Shown here: piece after piece, positions 58,601 through 64,000 of the stretch | Layout of the letters: the number at the start of each line of letters is the position of its first letter | Numbering within the stretch: the first letter of the stretch is position 1 | The notes under the pieces: generated by a model | What the model saw: the letters and a program-made list of their open reading frames with translations, nothing else | What the model was told of the DNA's origin: nothing | Database searches by the model: none | Translations under genes and position numbers: made by a program | Assembly (NCBI GenBank): GCA_002422345.1 | Contig: DIUL01000004.1 | Location: 1-64,000 of the forward strand | From: Acetobacteraceae bacterium UBA6159 | Lineage (GTDB): Bacteria > Pseudomonadota > Alphaproteobacteria > Acetobacterales > Acetobacteraceae | DNA length: 64,000 bases | Direction: 5' to 3'

Positions 58601-61600
58601 CCGCTGACATAGGCCGCGTAGCCGCCGCTGATGCCGGCATACAGCCAGTCATCCGTCGTGAACTGGATCGTATCCCCGGCATTGCCGTCCACGCGCAGCG
58701 TGTTGGTGGTGTCGGAGAGGGTCAGGACCTCCAGCGGCGTCATGCGCAGCGCGTTGTTGCCGGTGCCGGTCAGGTCGATCCGCTCGATCCCGCCGATCCG
58801 CGTGTTGCCGATCGTTGTCAGGTCCAGCGTGATGCCGGCTCCGGCCAGGGACAGCGTGTCGAAGCCGCTGCCGCCGACCATGCGGCTGAACCCGGTGTCC
58901 GTGATCGCCAGTACATCGTTGCCGGCTCCGCCGATCAGCACGTCGGCGCCGCCCTTGCCGACAAGCGTGTCGTTGCCCAGCCCGCCCATGATGCGGTCGG
59001 CGCCAGCGGTTCCGACCAGCGTCTCCGATGCGTCCGAGCCGGCTTTCGTGACGGTCTTGGTGAAGTCCCGCCCGAACAGGACGTAGGTCTCTCCGGCATA
59101 GAGCCGCCCGCTGCCGGGCGTGGCGTTGCGCGCGCCGATGACCAGGTCATCGAAGCCATCGCCGTTGATATCCCCGCCCGAGGCGACGGAGGAGCCGGAC
59201 GCGTCGTAACCCCCGTCGCCCCGGATCACGAAGCCGCCCATGCCGTAGCGGATCTCGGACAGGTCGATTGGCGCGCCGGAGCCATTGGCACTGCCGAACA
59301 CGACGTAGGTGTCGCCGGCGTAGCCGCTGTAGGAACCGTAGCCACCGTTTCCTATTCCGCCGGGCGCGCCGATGAGCAGGTCGTCGAAGCCGTCGCCATT
59401 GATGTCCCCGGCCGAGGCCACCGAATAGCCCGACCGGTCGAACGAAGCGCGCCCGCGAATGACCAGACCGCCGGTACCCGCCGCGACCGTGGCGAGATCG
59501 ACACTCGCGCCGAACCCGGTTGACTTGCCGAGGACGAGGTAGGTCAGACCGATCTCGTACCAGTTGAAGGTCGGGCCATCGCCGAAGCGCGCGCCGATGA
59601 CAAGGTCGGCGAACCCGTCGCCGTTGAAATCCCCCGCACCGGCGACCGAGACCCCGGACTGGTCACCGCTGACCACGTTGGCGCCCTGGCCATTGATCAC
59701 GAAGCCGCCTGTGCCGGCCGCGACCTGGGACAACTCGATCACCGCGCCGGACCAGTTTGTCCGGCCGAAGACGACATACGTCTCTCCGGTGTCGGTCTTG
59801 GTGTTGGCACGCCCGTCGCCGTAGGGCGCGCCGATCAGCAGGTCATCAATGCCATCGCCGTTGATGTCGCCGGCCGAGGCCACGGAGTAGCCGGACCCGT
59901 CCCGCGCGTCCCGCCCGCGGATCGTGAACCCGCCGGTCCCGGACCCGATCTCGGCCAGGTCCAGCCGCGGGTCCTGCCACGACGCCTTGCCGAACAGCAC
60001 ATAGGTCGTGCCGGCATCGGTCTTCCCACCCGGATCGGCGGATGGCGCGCCGATGACGATGTCATCGAAGCCGTCCCCGTTGATGTCGCCGGCCGAGGCG
60101 AGGGAAAATCCCGTACCCTCTCCCGCGACCGCGCCATGGAGGACCACGCCCCGCAGCGGCTTGCCGACATTGTGGAGGCCGAACGAGATGTCGGACAGGT
60201 CGATGCGTTCACCAAAGGCGTAGCGGTCGGCGGTGCCGAAGACGATGTAGCTGTCGCCCGCGCCTGGCCGCGTATTGTCCTCGGCGTCGCCGTTCGGCGC
60301 GCCCAGCAGCATGTCGTCGAAGCCGTCGCCGTTGACATCGCCGGCCGAGGCCACGGACCAACCGGTGAAATCGCCCGGGTCCATGCCATCGATGACGAAC
60401 CCGTGCTCCCGGTTGCCGGTGGCGATCGTCCCGAGGTCGAGCGGCGCGCCGAACCCGCCGGCCTTGCCGTAGATCACATAGCCGGCGCCGGCGGTGACCA
60501 GTTCGGTCTGGTCGATCGTGTCGATGACGTTGACGAAATGGGCGCCGATGATGATGTCGTCGAACCCGTCGCCGTCGATGTCGCCGGCCGACCGGACCGA
60601 GACGCCGGACTGGTCGTAGTCCTTCGCGCCCTGGATCACGAAGCCGCCCGTGCCGGCGGCGACATCCGAGAGATGGATCGACGGAACACCCAGCAGGCCG
60701 CTGACCGATACCGTGGTCGCGATGCCGACCGTTGCCTGGCCCTGGGTGTATGCCGTGTAGCCGCCGACCGTTTCCCCCACGATCCACGGTTCCCGCGACA
60801 GGAACACGCTGTCGCCGGCATTGCCGTTCACGCGCAGGGCGTTGCTGGTGCCGGAGAGGTTCAGCACCTCCCGATAGGTCAGTGTCAGCCCGTTGTCGCC
60901 GGTGCCCGTCAGGTCGATCCGCTCGATCCCCTGGATGCGGAGGTCGGAGATCGCGTACAGGGTAAGGAAGATGCCGCCCCCGTCGAGCGCCAGCGTATCG
61001 GTCCCGCCGCCGCCATCCACCCGCCGGAAGGAAAGATTGGAGACGCGGATGAGGTCATCGCCCGCGCCACCGATCAGCGTATCCGCGCCGCCACGGCCGA
61101 TCAGCGTGTCCGCGCCCTGGCCGCCGATCATGATATTGGCGCCGATCGTGCCGGTCAGCGTGTTCGCCGCGGCGTTGCCGGCATGCGTGACCGTGCCCGT
61201 AAAATCGCGGCCGAACAGGACATAGGCCTCACCGGCGGCGGATTTGGTGTTGCCCGCGCCCTCCCCATTGGCGACGCCGATGATCAGGTCATCGAAGCCG
61301 TCGCCATTGATGTCACCGGCCGTGGACACCGCGTTGCCGGCGAAGTCATAGGCGTCCTGGTTGAAGATGCCGAAGCCGCCGGTTCCCGCCGCGATGTGCG
61401 AGAGGTTGATACCCGCGCCGAACCCCGCGGTCCGGCCAAACACCACATAGCTGTCGCCGGAATAGGGCGCGGTGTTGAACTCTCCATCCGCATGCCGAGC
61501 GCCGATGACCAGGTCGTCGAGGCCATCGCCGTTGATGTCACCGGCGGAACTGACGGAGATGCCGGCCAGGTCGTAGGGGTCGACGCCTCGGAGGATGAAG

Positions 61601-62745
61601 CCGCCGGTGCCGGCCGCGACGGCGGCCAGGTCGATCCGGGCGCCGAAGCCGTACTGCTTGCCGAAAACCACGAAGCTTTCGTTGGCGAAGGGCGCGCCGA
61701 CGACGATGTCGGCAAAGCCATCACCGTTGAAGTCGCCGGCCGAACCGACCGAGGTTCCAGCCCCGCCAAAGGCGGACCGGCCGACGATGGTGAAGCCGTC
61801 GAATCCATCGCCGAAGCTCGACAGGTCGATGCTGGGCCCGAAGCCGGTGGCCTTGCCGAAGATGACCGTGGTCACGCCGACGCGTGCGGTCCCGCTGCTC
61901 GGGTCATTAGCCCGATAGGCGCCGACGATCAGGTCGTCGAAGCCGTCGCCGTTGATATCGCCGCCCGAGGCCACGGCACCGCCCGACTTGTCGCCCGCCT
62001 GCCGGCCAAGAATGACGAAGCCGCCCGTGCCCGCGGCGACCGAAGCCAGGGAGAGCGAGCTACCGACGCCGCCGGCCTTGCCGAAGACGACATAGCTCTC
62101 TCCGGCATAGGACCTGGCGTTGCCCGCCGAATCGGCCAGGGGGGCGCCGATGATGATGTCGTCAAACCCGTCGCCGTTGATATCGCCGGCCGACGCCACC
62201 GGGCGGCCGGCGGCGTCAGAAGCGTCGATGCCATGGAGAATGAAGCCGCCGGTTCCCGCCGCGATGGCCGAGAGAGAGACCGTCGCGCCGAAGCCCGTTG
62301 TCCGGCCGAAGACGACATAGGCCTCTCCGGCGCCGGGGGTGGCATTGTTCAGGCCCCGGGCATCGCCGGCGCCGACGATGAGGTCGGCCAGGCCGTCGCC
62401 GTTGATGTCGCCCGCCGATGCGACCGATGTCCCGGCCTGGTCATAGGCATCCCGGCCCGGCAGGATGAAGCCACCGATCCCAGCCGCGACCTGGCCGAGA
62501 TCGACGCTGGCGCCGAAACCCGCGGCCGATCCGAAGACGACGTAGGCCTCTCCCGCGATGACGCTGGCATTCCCACCGGACCACGCCCGGAACGCGCCGA
62601 TGATGATGTCGTCGAAACCGTCGCCGTTGATGTCACCGGCGGATGCAACCGCGTTGCCAAACGCATCACCGCTGTCCTGGCCATAGAGGACAAAGCCTCC
62701 GGTGCCCACGGCAAGATCTCGTAGCCTGATGGGCGATATCGCCAT
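52684..62745 (-). CDS. Giant FG-GAP/RTX/Ig-like repeat protein with type I secretion-like C-terminus, 3353 aa
   Basis: Four similar blocks fill residues about 1-2760. Each block has seven FG-GAP repeats (GTGGFVI.G...D, then SVASAGDINGDGFDDLIIGA with the Ca-binding DxNGDGxxD, then YVVFGK), as in seven-bladed integrin-type propellers. Each is followed by RTX nonapeptides (GGAGDDVIRV) and a module with IERIDLTGTGNN and TLRVDGNAGDSV. RTX segments start near residues 515, 1235, 1905 and 2595. About 2765-3138 are four Ig-like repeats (TAEASATVTL, GTGQANASGGWSV, DLAGNVS). The end has RTX repeats GGGGADTLTGGRGLDILTGG, a serralysin-C-like DRITDFSSLAGDRIDLRLID and the terminus TNFNL, as expected for type I secretion. 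ATG 62745 is preceded by AGGGGA. A large calcium-dependent surface protein is likely. Confidence 0.92.
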   Translation of the reverse strand: MAISPIRLRDLAVGTGGFVLYGQDSGDAFGNAVASAGDINGDGFDDIIIGAFRAWSGGNASVIAGEAYVVFGSAAGFGASVDLGQVAAGIGGFILPGRDAYDQAGTSVASAGDINGDGLADLIVGAGDARGLNNATPGAGEAYVVFGRTTGFGATVSLSAIAAGTGGFILHGIDASDAAGRPVASAGDINGDGFDDIIIGAPLADSAGNARSYAGESYVVFGKAGGVGSSLSLASVAAGTGGFVILGRQAGDKSGGAVASGGDINGDGFDDLIVGAYRANDPSSGTARVGVTTVIFGKATGFGPSIDLSSFGDGFDGFTIVGRSAFGGAGTSVGSAGDFNGDGFADIVVGAPFANESFVVFGKQYGFGARIDLAAVAAGTGGFILRGVDPYDLAGISVSSAGDINGDGLDDLVIGARHADGEFNTAPYSGDSYVVFGRTAGFGAGINLSHIAAGTGGFGIFNQDAYDFAGNAVSTAGDINGDGFDDLIIGVANGEGAGNTKSAAGEAYVLFGRDFTGTVTHAGNAAANTLTGTIGANIMIGGQGADTLIGRGGADTLIGGAGDDLIRVSNLSFRRVDGGGGTDTLALDGGGIFLTLYAISDLRIQGIERIDLTGTGDNGLTLTYREVLNLSGTSNALRVNGNAGDSVFLSREPWIVGETVGGYTAYTQGQATVGIATTVSVSGLLGVPSIHLSDVAAGTGGFVIQGAKDYDQSGVSVRSAGDIDGDGFDDIIIGAHFVNVIDTIDQTELVTAGAGYVIYGKAGGFGAPLDLGTIATGNREHGFVIDGMDPGDFTGWSVASAGDVNGDGFDDMLLGAPNGDAEDNTRPGAGDSYIVFGTADRYAFGERIDLSDISFGLHNVGKPLRGVVLHGAVAGEGTGFSLASAGDINGDGFDDIVIGAPSADPGGKTDAGTTYVLFGKASWQDPRLDLAEIGSGTGGFTIRGRDARDGSGYSVASAGDINGDGIDDLLIGAPYGDGRANTKTDTGETYVVFGRTNWSGAVIELSQVAAGTGGFVINGQGANVVSGDQSGVSVAGAGDFNGDGFADLVIGARFGDGPTFNWYEIGLTYLVLGKSTGFGASVDLATVAAGTGGLVIRGRASFDRSGYSVASAGDINGDGFDDLLIGAPGGIGNGGYGSYSGYAGDTYVVFGSANGSGAPIDLSEIRYGMGGFVIRGDGGYDASGSSVASGGDINGDGFDDLVIGARNATPGSGRLYAGETYVLFGRDFTKTVTKAGSDASETLVGTAGADRIMGGLGNDTLVGKGGADVLIGGAGNDVLAITDTGFSRMVGGSGFDTLSLAGAGITLDLTTIGNTRIGGIERIDLTGTGNNALRMTPLEVLTLSDTTNTLRVDGNAGDTIQFTTDDWLYAGISGGYAAYVSGQARLELNQAVTWVSAPVDLATIPTGNGATGFVITGRNGSDQSGSSVASAGDVNGDGFDDIIIGARYADGPTNNRLEGGESYVVFGKQGGFGSVISLNTIAAGTGGFVLYGSAAGDRAGQSVASAGDINGDGFDDLAIGAKYASTSGHLAGQTHIVFGKADGFGAGIDLAAIGAAGFVILGEQAGDRSGYAVASARDINGDGFDDLLIGTPFAAVGAVPAAGKTYVVFGKASGFGASLALSSIANGTGAAGFVVNGAAFYDWAGFSVASAGDVNGDGFDDLVIGARASSPAGKTFVVFGKAGGFAPQLDLGTIQSGSAGFAILGVDSGDDTGFSVASAGDVNGDGYADILIGARSADGMGNLTSAAGDSYVVVGKAGGFGGTVTLAAIAAGTGGFVIQGIDPGDESGISVASAGDINGDGFDDILIGARYGDRADNTVGSAGETYVIFGKAAPFGPRVDLASVTAGIGGFVVYGQFGGDVSGMSVDSAGDINGDGFDDVLIGARYADLGGQYAGQTYVLFGRNFTNSLTHLGTAANDTMTGTSGVDVMVGGFNSDILRGKGGADVLLGGGEDDAIVVSDLTFHRVDGGGGTDVLVLDGKGLTLDLTAIADSRLRGIERIDLTGTGNNALKMTALEVLNLSDSTNTLRVDGNAGDSIVLSTEAWQRGATIGDYTTYTNGQARLEVASAINWTLSPVYLANTAERLSVLSGLDRDDRSGSSVASAGDINADGYEDLIIGAPYAGAQGDNNQNAGEAYVVYGRAGGLGGRPDLGAISNGTGGFILFGPDARSSSVEGSRTGFVVASAGDFNGDGFADLLVGQDSSNSPIQGEVYLVYGGAAGPAGGLALASLRGGTSSAGFRIRSPDQGDQVGMSVASAGDINGDGLDDLILGASRAGGALQGQAYVVFGRTGLSGANVDLASIAAGTGGFVLVGADGADRFGFSVASAGDLNGDGLDELVVGAPYGGSANTPGLTYVIHGRTTGFGASLDLSTVANGTGGFVIQGRPGSISSGWSVAAAGDINGDGFGDVIVGGPFGDGPAGNQRYLGETSVLFGSAAGVTGTVDMAAVATGTGASGFVIFGQDTGDQSGLLVAGAGDLNGDGFDDLLIGAPTADGTGNPGNPNYKEVSGETYVLFGRAEPFGSTLGLASIAQGIGGFVVHGRSAFDRLGESIGVGDFDGDGFDDLAMGAVAYYGPGNTRLNAGETTILYGRNLTNAVTQGGGTGADTMTGTIAPDVFVGGAGADLLIGNGGADVLLGGAGDDVIRVSDLTFRRVDGDGGMDTLALAGKGMTLDLTMIADSRLRGIERIDLTGSGNNTLVLTPLDVLNLSDGGNTLRVDGNAGDSVVLPATSWVKGATAGGYTTYSKGQARLLLHTALTPRAVTPTTPDLMPATDSGASASDNITKITTPILAGTTEAFATVTLFNGATVIGGGKANAQGAWSIKTTALAAGTRVITAKAAGLTGNASLPSDSLTVTIDLAPPARPGQPNLADESDTGGSATDNITRTTAPTFTGKTEINATVTLFRGAAVIGTGKTAEDGTWSIKTSPLANGSHAITDTVTDLAGNVSAASPALTVKVDTVAPAAPSAPNLTTTTDTGRSGTDNLTLVTQPTFSGTAEASATVTLQDGATVIGTGQANASGGWSVTVDTLSEGTHAIRARVTDQAGNTSGLSGALQVRIDTTPAAAPSILKVTPTVISGSATGASTVTLFEGATKLGTAAVKAAGAWSMPIALRAGTHVITGTTADLAGNLSAPSAPVKIIVGSIGADTLTQAPDTGFMVGGAGGDLYRINNSAVVVTEIAGGGTDTVIASVGYTLPAASAIEFLHAAAGAPGLALTGNVLANTIVGGGGADTLTGGRGLDILTGGGGADVFVFQTLLDSTLGGTARDRITDFSSLAGDRIDLRLIDAAAGVVGDQAFTFIGSAGFSGSAGELRQSALGADTWVQGDVTGDGVGDFSFLLNGSHTLSVTNFNL

Positions 62746-62865
62746 GCCGTCCCCTGTTCGGCTGGATTGTTCCTACCGATACAATTTCTTCGGGAGGCGT
62801 ATGCTCTGGAAGCCTGAGGTAGGATTTTTTGTCTTGGCGATGATCAATTTTGTTTCACCGTTTTA

Positions 62866-62895
62866 ATTTTATTGCGTGATGCAATAATATGTCAA
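62866..62895 (-). promoter_or_regulatory. Near-consensus sigma70 promoter of the giant-protein operon
   Basis: On the minus strand TTGACA (62895-62890) is followed, after 18 bp, by TAAAAT (62871-62866). A predicted start near 62858 gives a leader of about 113 nt before ATG 62745. The region is strikingly AT-rich for this genome. Confidence 0.75.
62869..62887. promoter_or_regulatory. 19-bp palindrome overlapping the promoter spacer and -10 box (candidate operator)
   Basis: TTATTGC-N5-GCAATAA is a perfect 7-bp-arm inverted repeat inside the -35/-10 spacer and touching the -10. It also contains a T-N11-A element of the kind LysR-type regulators use. Binding there would block RNA polymerase. The identity of the regulator is unknown. 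Confidence 0.6.
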
Positions 62896-62907
62896 GATAC
62901 AGAATTT

Positions 62908-63093
62908 TCACGGCGTCGGGACGCCCTCCGGAGCCGCTTGGGCGGAACCCATGCCCTTTCCTCCAGTGATGGGCCGGGAGAGGCGGTTCAAGGTGGTCCC
63001 GTGGGCGATTGCATCCGCTTCCATGCGGAAGGATGCCATCACGGTGACCGCGACGCTGGCCTTGTCGCGCGGGGCGCACGCCACGGCGTTCAC
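62908..63093 (-). CDS. Possible small ORF or gene remnant, 61 codons
   Basis: GTG 63093 to TGA 62908, with the frame open to 63135. Third codon positions are strongly G/C (for example GTGGCGTGCGCCCCGCGC), unlike the surrounding AT-rich DNA. The protein contains ASVAVTVMASFRMEADAIAH and PITGGKGMGSAQAA. No family was recognised, and no good ribosome-binding site was found. It ends 12 bp before the -35 box of the giant operon. It may be a small gene, a remnant of a longer one, or chance. Confidence 0.3.
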   Translation of the reverse strand: MNAVACAPRDKASVAVTVMASFRMEADAIAHGTTLNRLSRPITGGKGMGSAQAAPEGVPTP

Positions 63094-63430
63094 CGTGTGC
63101 GGAACGATCTGGCCATCCGTATCGATTTGGCAATTTTAATGGCCGGATGTGGCGACGGCTCGTGGTTCACCGTCCGGCCAGTCCTCGGGCGGCGAAACAG
63201 CCAGGAGCGATGACCGGCCACCATAATATACCCCCAGGTGGGATACAATATAGAATGGGGATGAGACAGGGCACGCGACCGGTGCCCCGGATTGGAAGAG
63301 AAATCGTGTTTCTGCTGTCCATATCTGCGAAAAATAGTACCATGGCAGGAGGTCGGCGCGGAATTTGCCTTGCCTGCCCTCGGAAAGGATGATGTGTTCA
63401 ATGGAGTAATGCACCCGGGATCGCTGATTG
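63094..63430. other. AT-rich region upstream of the LuxR-like gene
   Basis: No convincing gene. It contains AT-rich patches (ATAATATA, GATACAATATAG) that may hold the promoter of the LuxR-like gene, but no -35/-10 pair with normal spacing stands out. A six-codon frame (63389-63409) ends before the regulator start. Confidence 0.4.
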
Positions 63431-64000
63431 ATGCCAGACGACGTGCCGCTCCCCGACAGCCTCGCCCTGGACCTCTACGCCGCGGTCCTCGACGGGCAGT
63501 CGCTGGATGGCGTGATCGACGCGATCCGCCGCGGCATGGGAGCCGACTCCGCCTGGGTATCGCGGATTCCCTTCGCGCATGACCGCCCGAGCGGTGTCGA
63601 GCGGTTCGATCAATCCGGCCTCGATCCGTCCGCGGTCGGCGATTATGTCGGGCATTGGGTGCGGGAAGACCCCTGGCTGCTGGCGTCACGGTCATTGGCC
63701 CCCGGCGTCTACAACTACGAGGCGTTGGTCCCGCGCGACGCGTTGCTGAAATCGGCCTTCTGGAACGACTTCGCCGGGCGCCAGTCTGTGCCAGTGCGCC
63801 ACGTCATGGCGGCCGGCGTCGCGATGCCTGGGCAGGTGACGGGGATGCTGGCTGTGCAGCGGTCTGCCCGTATTGGGCCGTTTGGGGAGGCGGAGGAACG
63901 CCTGCTCCGGGGTCTCTATCCGCATATTTCCCGCGCCGTGCTGGCCGAGGCGCACCTGGCTCGGGCCGGCTTGCAGGCCGCCGCCGCCGGCGCGGGGCTC
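63431..64000 (+). CDS. LuxR-family-like transcriptional regulator, N-terminal part (3' end outside window)
   Basis: 190 codons from ATG 63431 to the window end. An in-frame TGA at 63425 bounds the start to TTG 63428 or ATG 63431. The segment looks like the sensory domain of a class of LuxR-type regulators with GAF/PAS-like N-termini: AAVLDGQSLDGVIDAIRRGM, a WVREDPWLLA element, FWNDFAGRQSVPVRHVMAAG, MLAVQRSARIGPFGEAEERL and the linker helix LYPHISRAVLAEAHLARAGL. The DNA-binding helix-turn-helix would follow beyond the window, so the class rests on the N-terminal pattern. It is divergent from the giant-protein operon and is the obvious candidate for its control. Confidence 0.72.
   Translation, partial: MPDDVPLPDSLALDLYAAVLDGQSLDGVIDAIRRGMGADSAWVSRIPFAHDRPSGVERFDQSGLDPSAVGDYVGHWVREDPWLLASRSLAPGVYNYEALVPRDALLKSAFWNDFAGRQSVPVRHVMAAGVAMPGQVTGMLAVQRSARIGPFGEAEERLLRGLYPHISRAVLAEAHLARAGLQAAAAGAGL

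Noticed and set aside
34871..62724. Very long plus-strand frames (for example 43421-46996, 56854-59523, 60136-62724) opposite the giant genes
   Set aside because: They are Arg/Gly/Asp-rich antisense shadows produced by high GC and regular repeats. The minus-strand frames have the recognisable domains.
33926..62745. Prophage or transposon origin for the giant genes
   Set aside because: No integrase, transposase, phage structural gene or flanking direct repeat was found in the window.
62951..63139. Plus-strand 62-codon frame
   Set aside because: Antisense of the GC3-rich minus-strand frame, with no ribosome-binding site or recognised family.
63136..63414. 92-codon minus-strand frame beginning MHYSIEHIILSEG
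   Set aside because: Its codon composition does not look coding, it has no recognisable family, and it lies in the AT-rich control region of the LuxR-like gene.

Overview
The window is high-GC DNA whose gene content and order point to an alphaproteobacterium, most likely Rhodospirillales/Acetobacteraceae. The supporting signs are a ribD-ribE-ribB-ribH-nusB operon, a COQ9 gene behind peptide deformylase, a CBP3/DUF177 pair divergent from bamE, a YbjN-proC-TetR operon, a PEP-CTERM protein and families of G/C-rich intergenic hairpin repeats. The placement is inferred from gene families and was not computed.

Positions 1 to about 13,000 are mostly housekeeping and metabolism. They hold the gltX 3' end, a GMC oxidoreductase with an SDR, a MocR-type regulator, rpsU, def-COQ9-crotonase-cyclotransferase, a D-threonine-aldolase-like enzyme, DUF2237 and the riboflavin/nusB operon.

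Positions 13,271-16,525 hold one large gene for a leucine-rich-repeat / Roc GTPase / COR / TIR protein. Its repeats are ten almost identical 66-bp units. This is a sensor-switch-effector architecture and the best candidate here for an undescribed (possibly immune) system. It sits alone among housekeeping genes and is bordered upstream by repeats.

Positions 16,900-33,650 are metabolic and conserved hypothetical genes: an alpha/beta hydrolase lacking its nucleophile, a GST, DUF177/CBP3 versus bamE, a nitroreductase, a D-2-hydroxyacid dehydrogenase, a PcaF-like thiolase, a PEP-CTERM protein, a PEP-mutase-family enzyme, YbjN-proC-TetR, an aminotransferase, a DUF2167-like protein, two amidohydrolases with a Rieske ferredoxin, and tRNA-Ala(GGC).

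Positions 33,926-62,745 are filled by two giant minus-strand genes, 32 bp apart, which probably form one operon. The upstream protein (3353 aa) has 28 FG-GAP repeats in four groups of exactly seven. Each group is followed by an RTX segment, and the protein ends with Ig-like domains and a type-I-secretion-like C-terminus. The downstream protein (6241 aa) starts with a LEPR-XLL motif, continues as thousands of residues of beta-solenoid-like repeats and ends in a degenerate zincin-like domain. A near-consensus sigma70 promoter, overlapped by a 19-bp palindrome, lies upstream. A LuxR-like regulator gene, cut by the window end, is divergent from the operon and may control it. No secretion-system genes, transposases, CRISPR arrays or phage genes were seen.
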